Source: Pseudomonadota bacterium
GTDB lineage: Bacteria; Pseudomonadota; Gammaproteobacteria; Xanthomonadales; Rhodanobacteraceae
Direction: 5' to 3'
DNA length: 8,436 nucleotides
NCBI GenBank assembly: GCA_023412995.1
Contig: JAEZQS010000002.1
Location: 1-8,436, forward strand
Shown here: positions 1-6,269 of the stretch, piece after piece
Layout of the letters: the number at the start of each line of letters is the position of its first letter
Numbering within the stretch: position 1 is the stretch's first letter
Made by a program: the position numbers and the translations under genes
The notes under the pieces: model-generated
The model's input: only the letters and a program-made list of their open reading frames with translations
The model's database searches: none
What the model was told of the DNA's origin: nothing

Positions 1-2
1 AA

Positions 3-3000
3 GTGCAGAAACTGCCGCTCACGCATGAGCGGGTGCTGGTCGATGTAAGGCTGGCAACGCCCGGCGCCTGGGTTGAAGTCGACTCAAATGGACGAGACTT
101 GGATGTCACGACCGACCCTGCTGGACCGCCAGGCAGCGTGCCAATTCCGCCGCGTCTAGGAGTGCACTGGCTGGATGCGTCCAGACCGAGGCGATTCTCG
201 ATCGCGCGTGCACGCGGTCAGGGAGGCCGCAATCCGGCGCTGATCACCTTGCACTGTCCAGATGCAGCCGGTACTGCACGAAGGCGCGCATGGCTCGACC
301 GATTCGGACCGATTGCAAGGAAGGCGACGCTGCCCATTGCGAGCGACGCACTTGATCCCTTGCTCGCCGAAATCGAGGGTTTCGCGCGTGCTACGGGTGA
401 TCTCCATGATCAGGCGCTTGCCTGGCATGTACGCGCGCAGGCATTGCTGGCCGGGGGACGGTACGACGCAGCGACCGATGCATTCGCCAAGGTGGAGGTG
501 CTTTGGCAGCATCTCGGTGACCGCGCCCGCGCCGCGGCGGCGCGCGCTGCGCAGGTGGAACTGCTCAACGAGCGCAACCTGTATCGGGAGGCGCTGTCGC
601 TGGCGCAAAAGACGAACGTGCCGGCACGCGAGCGCGCATATTACGACGTGCGGGTTGCATCGGCCGGCTGCACGGCACTGGCTTTTCTTGGCAGGTGGGA
701 AGAGGCGGTCGGTTGCCATGCGGCAGCTGCCAGCGGATTCAGGCGGCTCGGCGAGCACCTGGAACTGGCGAACGTGCTGCGCAATGCGGCGATGCTGGAG
801 CTTGACCTTGGCCATGCCCGGAAAGGTGAGGTGCTGGCACGCGAGGCGCTGCCTCTCGCCATCGGAACGTACGGACCGATGTTGCGCGGGCGCATCGAAC
901 TGGTTCTCTGCGATCTGGCGCTGTTGCGCGGCGATATCGACGGCGCGCTGCAGGCAGCCGACGCCGCGCGGCTTGCATTCGAGGCCTTCCCACGCGAGGT
1001 CGCTCAACCGGCGGCCTGGGAAATCGCGGCACTACTGAGAAGCGCCACGATCTACCGCGAGATCGGTGCACATGATGAGGCCTACCGGGCAATCACCCGG
1101 GCGTTGCGCCTGGTGAGGCAGCGCGGTGGGACCTCCGATACGGCCAAGTCGCTTCTTGCACTCGCGCGCGTTGCGCGCGCCGACGGCAACCTGACCCATG
1201 CGCTCACGTGGGCGCAGGCGGCCCAGCGCATTTTTGCCCGCATTGGCGCAAAGCGCTACCACGAGGAGGCACTGCTCGCGAGCGCTCGAATCCAGCTCGA
1301 CCTCGGTCAGGTCGCGGAGGTCGACCGGGCGTGGCCGTCGCTGGCTGGTGTAAGTCCGCTCAACCAGCCGGCGATGCGCCTGCTCGACATCGAGCGCCGG
1401 ATCCGGCACGGGGTCCTGGCCATGGCGCGGGCTGGCCTCGATGAGCTGGAGGGGAAAACCCTGGGACTTTCGCCCATGATCGAGCGCTCGCGGCTCGAGG
1501 CGATGTACTGGCGTGCACGCGGCGACCGTCCGCGCGCATTGGCCGCCGTCGACGATGGCATGCAGGCGATTGGCCGTGTTGCGGCAGCCAGTGGCAGCGG
1601 CGTGCTGAGACATCTGGTTGCGCGGCAGGCGGACAAGTTGCAGGCCGTCGCCTTGGCAGGAGCCGCCGACGCGTCGCCATCGCCGTCTCGTTCCAGCCAG
1701 CAGAGGGCGAGCGACGCCTGGCATTGGCTGTCACTGCGTGCCCAGCTCGGCGCAGGCCGGGGAAGCCCACCGACCGTTTCCAATGGCGCTGCGTTCGACA
1801 CGGCGGTCGCGCGCGAGCTGCTGCTGGGCGCGGTATCGAGCACTGCGCCACGCGCCGTGCAAAGCCAGCAAGCCCTGATGTCGCTTCTGGCGAGCACCGA
1901 CGCGGGTCCTGCATCGCCCGTGGGCGCTGCGCCATTCACCCTCGCCAGCCTGCAGTCGGCGTTGGGGGAGCGCTTCGCGTTAATGGCGTGGCTGCAATCG
2001 GAGGATCATGGGGCCGTGCTGCTGGTCACGCGTGACTCCGCGCAGGTGCTGGACGCGGCGACTCCAGCAACCGTGCGCGAGCATGGTGCGCGGTTGCGCA
2101 AGCTGCTGCTCGATGCAGGGTCGTCTCCAGGCGACATCGATGCTGCCGCAAAGGCGGTGTCCACCGATCTTTGGCGGAACGTGCCTTCCGGCGAGCCGCC
2201 CAAACGCCTGCTCGTGCTGGCTGGCAGCCTGCTCGATGCGCTGCCTTGGCCGATGCTTGCCTGGCCAGGCGCTGGCGGGCCACTGGTCGAGACGACGCCG
2301 GTCAGTCTGGTGCAGCTGGCGCATGCCGATGCGAACCATGCCGTATCACCGGTGCAACGCCTCGCCGTGGTGGTCGCGGACCAGTCCGGTACGTCCTCCG
2401 TTGCACTGGGGGAACTCGCCCGGGCGGGTGATGCGCCTTCCGCGATCCGGGAGGCACTCGTCACAGCGCTCGAGATCGCAGCACCCGCGCACGCTACCCG
2501 CAGCCAGGTGCTCGAGCTCCTGGGCAGAGCCGACACGTGGCTGCACGTCGCCGCACATGGCACCTCGCAGCCCGGTCGCCTCGGCTACGCCGGCATCTGG
2601 CTCGACCCGGAAGCCGCGGGCAAGCTGCCACAGTTCCTCAGCTGGCTCGACGTCTTGCAGCAGGGCGTGCGTTCGCCACTCGTGGTGCTCGATGCCTGCC
2701 AGCTTGGCGACAGCGGCGACGCCGCAAGAGGGAGCATCGGCTTTGCTTCGGCCGTGTCGCGGGCCGGCGCCGGGCAGGTCGTCGCCGCGCTGTGGCCGGT
2801 CAGCGACACCGCATCCGGCATCTGGGTGCCGGCCTTCTACTCCGCGCTGTCGGCCGATCCTGGCCACGATGCCGCCGCCGCACTCACCGCCGCGCAACGC
2901 GCGCTCCGCCACAGCCGCATGTTCCGCCATCCGTTCAACTGGGCCGGCTGGCAGGCGTTCGGGTCGCTGGCTTTGGCGAAGGGCAGCGACACAAAAGCGC

Positions 3001-3047
3001 TGGCAGCCGCTACACCCGCCCCACCACCGGCACCAGCGCACCCGTGA
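3..3047 (+). CDS. TPR-CHAT domain protein (caspase-like protease candidate), probably 5'-partial
   Basis: Large protein, 1014 residues visible. Residues about 8-85 are a beta-rich segment resembling the N-terminal domain often found before TPR-CHAT modules. Residues about 135-450 are helical, with at least six TPR-like pairs (for example around 138-172, 218-250, 255-288, 338-372 and 378-412). Residues about 645-990 are a CHAT domain (clan CD, caspase/separase fold): His852 in HVAAHG and Cys899 in LVVLDACQLG form the expected His/Cys pair, followed by VVAALWPV and the closing HPFNWAGWQAFG motif. CHAT proteins of this kind are known or predicted Cys proteases; the TPRs presumably bind a partner or substrate. 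The GTG at 3 is open to the window edge, has no visible ribosome site, and no signal peptide follows, so the true start is probably upstream. The gene ends inside the convergent dehydrogenase gene. The CHAT assignment is firm; proteolytic activity, substrate and a role in defence or cell death are inference. Confidence 0.88.
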   Translation: MQKLPLTHERVLVDVRLATPGAWVEVDSNGRDLDVTTDPAGPPGSVPIPPRLGVHWLDASRPRRFSIARARGQGGRNPALITLHCPDAAGTARRRAWLDRFGPIARKATLPIASDALDPLLAEIEGFARATGDLHDQALAWHVRAQALLAGGRYDAATDAFAKVEVLWQHLGDRARAAAARAAQVELLNERNLYREALSLAQKTNVPARERAYYDVRVASAGCTALAFLGRWEEAVGCHAAAASGFRRLGEHLELANVLRNAAMLELDLGHARKGEVLAREALPLAIGTYGPMLRGRIELVLCDLALLRGDIDGALQAADAARLAFEAFPREVAQPAAWEIAALLRSATIYREIGAHDEAYRAITRALRLVRQRGGTSDTAKSLLALARVARADGNLTHALTWAQAAQRIFARIGAKRYHEEALLASARIQLDLGQVAEVDRAWPSLAGVSPLNQPAMRLLDIERRIRHGVLAMARAGLDELEGKTLGLSPMIERSRLEAMYWRARGDRPRALAAVDDGMQAIGRVAAASGSGVLRHLVARQADKLQAVALAGAADASPSPSRSSQQRASDAWHWLSLRAQLGAGRGSPPTVSNGAAFDTAVARELLLGAVSSTAPRAVQSQQALMSLLASTDAGPASPVGAAPFTLASLQSALGERFALMAWLQSEDHGAVLLVTRDSAQVLDAATPATVREHGARLRKLLLDAGSSPGDIDAAAKAVSTDLWRNVPSGEPPKRLLVLAGSLLDALPWPMLAWPGAGGPLVETTPVSLVQLAHADANHAVSPVQRLAVVVADQSGTSSVALGELARAGDAPSAIREALVTALEIAAPAHATRSQVLELLGRADTWLHVAAHGTSQPGRLGYAGIWLDPEAAGKLPQFLSWLDVLQQGVRSPLVVLDACQLGDSGDAARGSIGFASAVSRAGAGQVVAALWPVSDTASGIWVPAFYSALSADPGHDAAAALTAAQRALRHSRMFRHPFNWAGWQAFGSLALAKGSDTKALAAATPAPPPAPAHP

Positions 3048-3699
3048 TCGCGCTGGCGCGATCGGACAGGAGGAACGCGATCACGTCGGTCAGCTGTCCG
3101 GGCGTGACCCAGCGGCTGAAGTCCGCGTCGGGCATGTCGGCGCGATTGGGCGCGGTGTCGATGATGCTGGGCAGGATCGCGTTGACGGTGATGCCCGCGT
3201 CCTTGAGTTCCTCGGCGAGCGCTTCGGTGAGTCGCGCGACGCCGGATTTCGAGGCGGTGTAGGCGCCCATGCCGCTGCCGGCGCGGGTGGCCGCGTTGGC
3301 ACCGATGTTGACGATGCGGCCGCTGCCGCGCCGGCGCAGGTGGGGCAGGGCGGCCTGGCTGGCGGCGACGGCGGTGCGCAGGTTGACGCGATAAAGGAAA
3401 TCCCAGGTGTCGAGCGCGCCGCCTTCGATCTTTTCCCAGCGGAACGCGCCGGCAATGTTGACGAGGGCATCCAGTCCACCCAGCGCCGCCGCGGCGGCAT
3501 CGAGGGCCGCGGTGGCGGCCGTTGCATCGGCCAGGTCCACGCCACCCTGCGAGTGGGCGCTGCCGGCAAGGCTTGCGGGTGCCGCGGCGCGATCGATGGC
3601 GCCGACGCGCGCACCCGCTTGGCCCAGGCCACGCACGACCGCGGCCCCCAGCGTGCCGAATGCGCCCGTCACCACAACGGCCTTGCCCTCGAGTTCCAT
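3010..3699 (-). CDS. Short-chain dehydrogenase/reductase (SDR family oxidoreductase)
   Basis: A 229-residue classical-length SDR, a cytoplasmic NAD(P)-dependent oxidoreductase with one Rossmann domain. Visible motifs are the cofactor loop TGAFGTLG (11-18), Asp36 at the end of beta-2 (favours NAD(H) over NADP(H)), Asp55, NIAG (81-84), Asn106, and the active-site YTASK (Tyr147, Lys151). The residue 13 before Tyr, normally the catalytic Ser, is Ala134 in NIGANAAT, while Ser142 lies nearby. The C-terminal stretch from about 184 (NRADMPDADFSRW) to ITGALVPVVGRV looks like a recognisable SDR subgroup whose substrate I cannot name. The ATG at 3699 is supported by GGAG seven bases upstream. It is divergent from the small membrane-protein gene and overlaps the end of the CHAT gene by 38 bp, tail to tail. 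The fold is certain and the substrate unknown. A non-oxidoreductase role or a Ser-independent mechanism is possible given the Ala. Confidence 0.93.
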   Translation of the reverse strand: MELEGKAVVVTGAFGTLGAAVVRGLGQAGARVGAIDRAAAPASLAGSAHSQGGVDLADATAATAALDAAAAALGGLDALVNIAGAFRWEKIEGGALDTWDFLYRVNLRTAVAASQAALPHLRRRGSGRIVNIGANAATRAGSGMGAYTASKSGVARLTEALAEELKDAGITVNAILPSIIDTAPNRADMPDADFSRWVTPGQLTDVIAFLLSDRASAITGALVPVVGRV

Positions 3700-3706
3700 T
3701 GCCTCT

Positions 3707-3710
3707 CTCC
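3707..3710 (-). promoter_or_regulatory. Ribosome binding site of the dehydrogenase gene
   Basis: On the minus strand the sequence before the ATG at 3699 reads GGAGAGAGGCA, placing GGAG seven bases upstream. This is one of only two clear Shine-Dalgarno sites in the window and fixes the dehydrogenase start. Confidence 0.7.
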
Positions 3711-3728
3711 ACTCAGCGCGAAGCCGCG

Positions 3729-3734
3729 ATGATA
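3729..3734 (-). promoter_or_regulatory. Candidate -10 box for the dehydrogenase gene
   Basis: The minus strand reads TATCAT here, five of six matches to the TATAAT consensus, ending 29 bases before the ATG at 3699, which would give a leader of about 22 bases. I see no convincing -35 hexamer 16-18 bases upstream, so this is a weak call. A 12-bp palindrome overlaps its upstream edge. Confidence 0.35.
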
Positions 3735-3744
3735 GCGGCCGCTA
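3733..3744. repeat. 12-bp perfect palindrome, operator-like
   Basis: TAGCGGCCGCTA is its own reverse complement. It sits in the divergent intergenic region, overlapping by two bases the candidate -10 box of the dehydrogenase, where a dimeric repressor could block transcription. The core is all G/C, so chance occurrence in DNA this GC-rich is a real alternative. The palindrome is read directly; the operator role is a guess. Confidence 0.3.
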
Positions 3745-3831
3745 CGGCGCACCGCTGCATTAAGGCGGGGTTGGGCCCGCGGCCACTAGCGTCGAACGGC
3801 GGGCACCCACCGCGAGCCCTCGCGCAACGGC

Positions 3832-3835
3832 GGAG
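3832..3835 (+). promoter_or_regulatory. Ribosome binding site of the small membrane-protein gene
   Basis: GGAG lies six bases before the ATG at 3842 and is followed by AAGCGG. The spacing is near optimal and supports this start. Confidence 0.7.
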
Positions 3836-3841
3836 AAGCGG

Positions 3842-4339
3842 ATGAAAACGCGACAGGTCTTCAGCACGCCCGATGTGACGGCAGCGCGCGAGGCGGTTGC
3901 CGCCGCGCGCCAGGCCGGCGTGCCCGACGAGGCGGTATCCATCATCGCACGCTCGGACATCGAAATGGATTCCATCCCCGAGGGCCGCCTCGAAGCCTCG
4001 GGCGACACCGTGCCGGCCGGCCTGCGTGGCGCTGCCGCCGGCGGCGCGACCGGCCTCATCGCGGGCCTCATCGGCGTGGCGATCCCGCCGCTCGGCATCA
4101 CCGTGGCCGGCATCGGACTGCTCGCCGCGATCGGCGCCGCGGTCGGCGGCTGGTCATCGGCGTTGTTCGGGTCCGGCCTGCCCAATCCCGTGCGCCGCCG
4201 CTTCGAGGAGGAGATCGACGCCGGCCGCATCCTGGTCGTGGTGGACGATGACAAGGGGTGCGCCGCGGTGGTGCGTTCGGCGGTCGAGGCGACGGGCGCG
4301 GTGACGCTGCCGTTCGAGCAGGCGTCGGCAACGACCTGA
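3842..4339 (+). CDS. Small Gly-rich membrane protein of unknown function, stress-protein-like layout
   Basis: A 165-residue protein with a three-part layout. Residues 1-45 (starting MKTRQVFSTPDVTAAREAV and including VSIIARSD) look like a short beta-alpha-beta unit resembling the N-terminal domain of YflT/17M-type general stress proteins. Residues about 62-104 are a hydrophobic Gly/Ala-rich hairpin: two segments (64-81 and 85-104) with glycines spaced as in glycine zippers, joined by a PP turn (82-83). Residues about 115-160 (VRRRFEEEIDAGRILVVVDDD to TLPFE) look like a second beta-alpha-beta unit. Both ends are therefore probably on the same side of the inner membrane, likely the cytoplasm. 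I recall similar hypothetical proteins in xanthomonads, but no function is established. The start is supported by GGAG at 3832. It is divergent from the dehydrogenase and convergent with dusA. A stress role is only an analogy. Confidence 0.85.
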   Translation: MKTRQVFSTPDVTAAREAVAAARQAGVPDEAVSIIARSDIEMDSIPEGRLEASGDTVPAGLRGAAAGGATGLIAGLIGVAIPPLGITVAGIGLLAAIGAAVGGWSSALFGSGLPNPVRRRFEEEIDAGRILVVVDDDKGCAAVVRSAVEATGAVTLPFEQASATT

Positions 4340-4344
4340 CGCGT

Positions 4345-4363
4345 ACGGAACCGCTGGTTGCGT
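4345..4363. terminator. Imperfect hairpin between convergent genes
   Basis: ACGGAACC-GCT-GGTTGCGT folds into a seven-pair stem with one internal G/G mismatch and a 3-base loop. It lies just after the stop of the small membrane-protein gene and 26 bases beyond the end of dusA, so it could end transcription from both sides. There is no T-run on either strand, so it is not a standard intrinsic terminator. Confidence 0.25.
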
Positions 4364-4388
4364 GGCGGCTGCGCTGCGCGTCTGCGAC

Positions 4389-5357
4389 CTAGGTGCCGCG
4401 GCGCGCCGCCATCGCCGCTTCGACCACTTCCCACCCCGCACCCTCGCGATGTGCGCGTTCGCTCAGCACGCGGCGGAAGGCCCGCGCGCCCGGAAGACCC
4501 TGGTACAAACCAAGGATGTGGCGGGTGACGTGCTGCAGGCGCCCGCCCCGCGCAAGGTGCGCCTCCGCATGCGGGCGCAGGCGCGCGAGCACCTCGTCGC
4601 GATCCGGCAGCGGCGTACCGGACAGCGCGTGCTCGATTTCCGCCAGCCGGTACGGCTCGTGGTAGGCGGTGCGCCCCAGCATCACGCCATCGACTTGGCG
4701 CAGGTGTTCGTGCACCGCATCCACCGTGGCGATGCCGCCATTGATCACGACCGTCAGGGACGGGTGCTCCTGCTTCAGGCGGTACACGCGTGCATAGTTG
4801 AGCGGCGGGATCTCCCGGTTCTCCTTCGGCGAGAGACCCGACAGCCACGCCTTGCGCGCATGCACGATGAAGGTATCGCAGCCGGTTGCCTGCACGGCGT
4901 CGACAAACGCGGCGAGGGCCGCGTACTCGTCCTGCTCGTCGACGCCAGTGCGGCACTTCACCGTCACGACGGCGCCGGTGTGCGAAACCGCTTCGCGCAT
5001 GGCGCGCACGCAGTCGGCGACCAATACGGGTTCCCGCATCAGGCAGGCGCCGAACCGTCCGGACTGCACGCGGTCGGACGGGCAGCCGACGTTGAGGTTG
5101 ATCTCGTCGTAGCCGAGCGCCACGCCGATGCGCGCGGCGTCGGCGAGCAGGGCCGGCTCCGCTCCACCCAGCTGCAGCGCCAGCGGGCGCTCTGCCGGGT
5201 CGAAACCGAGCAGGCGTTCGCGGTCGCCATGCACCACCGCCTGCGCCGTGACCATCTCGGTGTACAGCCGCGCATGCGGCGCCAGCAGCCGGTGGAAGAA
5301 CCGGCAGTGGCGGTCGGTCCAGTCCATCATCGGCGCGACTGAGAGGCGGTTCGTCAT
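4389..5357 (-). CDS. dusA: tRNA-dihydrouridine(20/20a) synthase DusA
   Basis: A 322-residue FMN enzyme that reduces uridine 20/20a in the tRNA D-loop to dihydrouridine, using NADPH, in the cytoplasm. It aligns almost end to end with E. coli DusA as I recall it. Landmarks in order: SVAPMMDWTDRHCR (6-19), YTEMVT (32-37), ALQLGG (60-65), YDEINLNVGCPSDRVQ (83-98) with catalytic Cys92, Lys134 in TVKCRTG, His166-Ala-Arg168 in IVHARKAW, LSGLSPKENREIPPL (172-186), which is a DusA signature, INGG (206-209) and LGR (227-229) for the FMN phosphate, then a C-terminal helical domain with TRHILGLYQGLPGAR. The ATG at 5357 gives the expected N-terminus, but the sequence before it (ATCGGCGG) is a poor ribosome site. 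The gene follows amiD by 38 bp on the same strand, so translation may depend on the shared transcript. It is convergent with the small membrane-protein gene. The identification is secure. Confidence 0.97.
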   Translation of the reverse strand: MTNRLSVAPMMDWTDRHCRFFHRLLAPHARLYTEMVTAQAVVHGDRERLLGFDPAERPLALQLGGAEPALLADAARIGVALGYDEINLNVGCPSDRVQSGRFGACLMREPVLVADCVRAMREAVSHTGAVVTVKCRTGVDEQDEYAALAAFVDAVQATGCDTFIVHARKAWLSGLSPKENREIPPLNYARVYRLKQEHPSLTVVINGGIATVDAVHEHLRQVDGVMLGRTAYHEPYRLAEIEHALSGTPLPDRDEVLARLRPHAEAHLARGGRLQHVTRHILGLYQGLPGARAFRRVLSERAHREGAGWEVVEAAMAARRGT

Positions 5358-5395
5358 CCGCCGATGGTAGCGCCTTGCTCCCGCGTCGCTGCCGG

Positions 5396-6163
5396 TCAGG
5401 GCGTACCCTCGCCGCCACCTTGCGCGACCAGCGCCTGCAGGATGCGCCGGTCGGTGTCATCCAGCTGGTCGGTTTCCATGGCGCGGAAGTGGCGATGGAA
5501 GGCGCGCACGGTGGCGGCGCGATCCTGCAGCGGATAGCCGATGGCTTGCAGTGCAAGCCATGGGTCGAATTCCGGCGGTGCTTCGGCAAGATCGCCGCGT
5601 GGCCAGAGCCCGAAACCGGCCTCGGCCAGGCGCTGCCACGGGAACCGGCGGCCCGGGTCGACCTTGCGCGTGGGAGCGAAGTCCGCATGGCCGATCACCT
5701 GCGTGCGCGCGATGCGCAGGCGCGTGGTGAGATCCTCGAGCAGGCGCAGCAGCCCCTCGACCTGGGCATCGGGGAAGGGCGCGGTGCCATCGTTGTCGAG
5801 CTCGATGCCGATGGAGGCCGAGTTGACGTCGGTGATGGTGCCCCAGTGGCCGGCGCCGGCGTGCCAGGCGCGTTCGCTGTCGGCGACGAGCTGGAAGGCT
5901 TGGCCGTCGCGTCCGATGAGGTAGTGCGCGCTGACCGGGCCGCCACTGTTGTGGCTGCGCAGGGTGGCGAGGCTTTCCGCCACCGAGTCCTGCTCGGTCG
6001 CATGCAGCACGACCAGTACGGCGCGGCGTGGCTCGTGGTTGGGCGAGGGCACCCAGGTCGCCAGCGGGTTTCGCGGCGGCAAGGGGGCGCAGGCGGCAGC
6101 GGCAAGGGCCAGCGCCAAAGGCAACGCCGCGCGCAGCGCCTTGCGGAAAGGCGAGTGGGACAT
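5396..6163 (-). CDS. amiD: N-acetylmuramoyl-L-alanine amidase AmiD, lipoprotein
   Basis: A 255-residue zinc amidase of the Amidase_2/AmpD family. It cleaves the bond between (anhydro)MurNAc and L-Ala in peptidoglycan and its fragments, in the periplasm. The N-terminus is a lipoprotein signal: basic FRKALR, a hydrophobic stretch, then AAAAC with Cys25. Ala26 at +2 favours outer-membrane sorting. The expected zinc ligands are His54 (LHAT), His159 and Asp169 (GHADFAPTRKVDPG), with Glu121 (IGIELDN) and Lys167 as catalytic candidates. HYLIGRDG, AWHAG and FPWQRLAEAGFGLWP match AmiD in order. Residues about 200-250 form the C-terminal peptidoglycan-binding-like domain seen in E. coli AmiD. I chose the ATG at 6163 because it begins a proper signal peptide; the frame stays open to 6271, but that extension is Arg/Pro-rich and unlike a leader. 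The ribosome site is weak (GTGGGGCC). It is upstream of dusA in a likely two-gene operon and divergent from uup. AmpD itself is cytoplasmic and lacks this signal. Confidence 0.93.
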   Translation of the reverse strand: MSHSPFRKALRAALPLALALAAAACAPLPPRNPLATWVPSPNHEPRRAVLVVLHATEQDSVAESLATLRSHNSGGPVSAHYLIGRDGQAFQLVADSERAWHAGAGHWGTITDVNSASIGIELDNDGTAPFPDAQVEGLLRLLEDLTTRLRIARTQVIGHADFAPTRKVDPGRRFPWQRLAEAGFGLWPRGDLAEAPPEFDPWLALQAIGYPLQDRAATVRAFHRHFRAMETDQLDDTDRRILQALVAQGGGEGTP

Positions 6164-6235
6164 GGCCCCACTGTGCCAGAGGCGACCCGCGCCCGGCCAG
6201 CCACGGCGTGCAGCGATGGGACGGCATCGGCAGGG

Positions 6236-6241
6236 CACAAT
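6236..6241 (+). promoter_or_regulatory. Candidate -10 box for uup
   Basis: CACAAT, followed by AGCGG, lies 28 bases before the uup ATG and is the only AT-leaning stretch in the amiD-uup gap. It would give a leader of roughly 20 bases. No good -35 hexamer is seen at the right spacing. Confidence 0.3.
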
Positions 6242-6269
6242 AGCGGACCCTCCTTCCCGCGCGCCCCGC

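Noticed and set aside
2837..3712. 291-codon open frame on the minus strand covering the dehydrogenase
   Set aside because: It is the dehydrogenase region in another frame; its Arg/His-rich product has no domain.
2008..3732. 574-codon open frame on the plus strand
   Set aside because: It is out of frame with the CHAT gene and then antisense to the dehydrogenase. It is rich in Arg/Pro/Ser and has no motif, while both real genes have clear catalytic residues.
3760..5688. 642-codon open frame on the minus strand
   Set aside because: It is a shadow of dusA, the end of amiD and the antisense of the small membrane-protein gene, with a low-complexity Arg/Pro/Ala product.
5949..6269. Longer N-terminus for Uup
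   Set aside because: The extra 107 codons are antisense to amiD, and the E. coli Uup N-terminus aligns exactly with the ATG at 6270.
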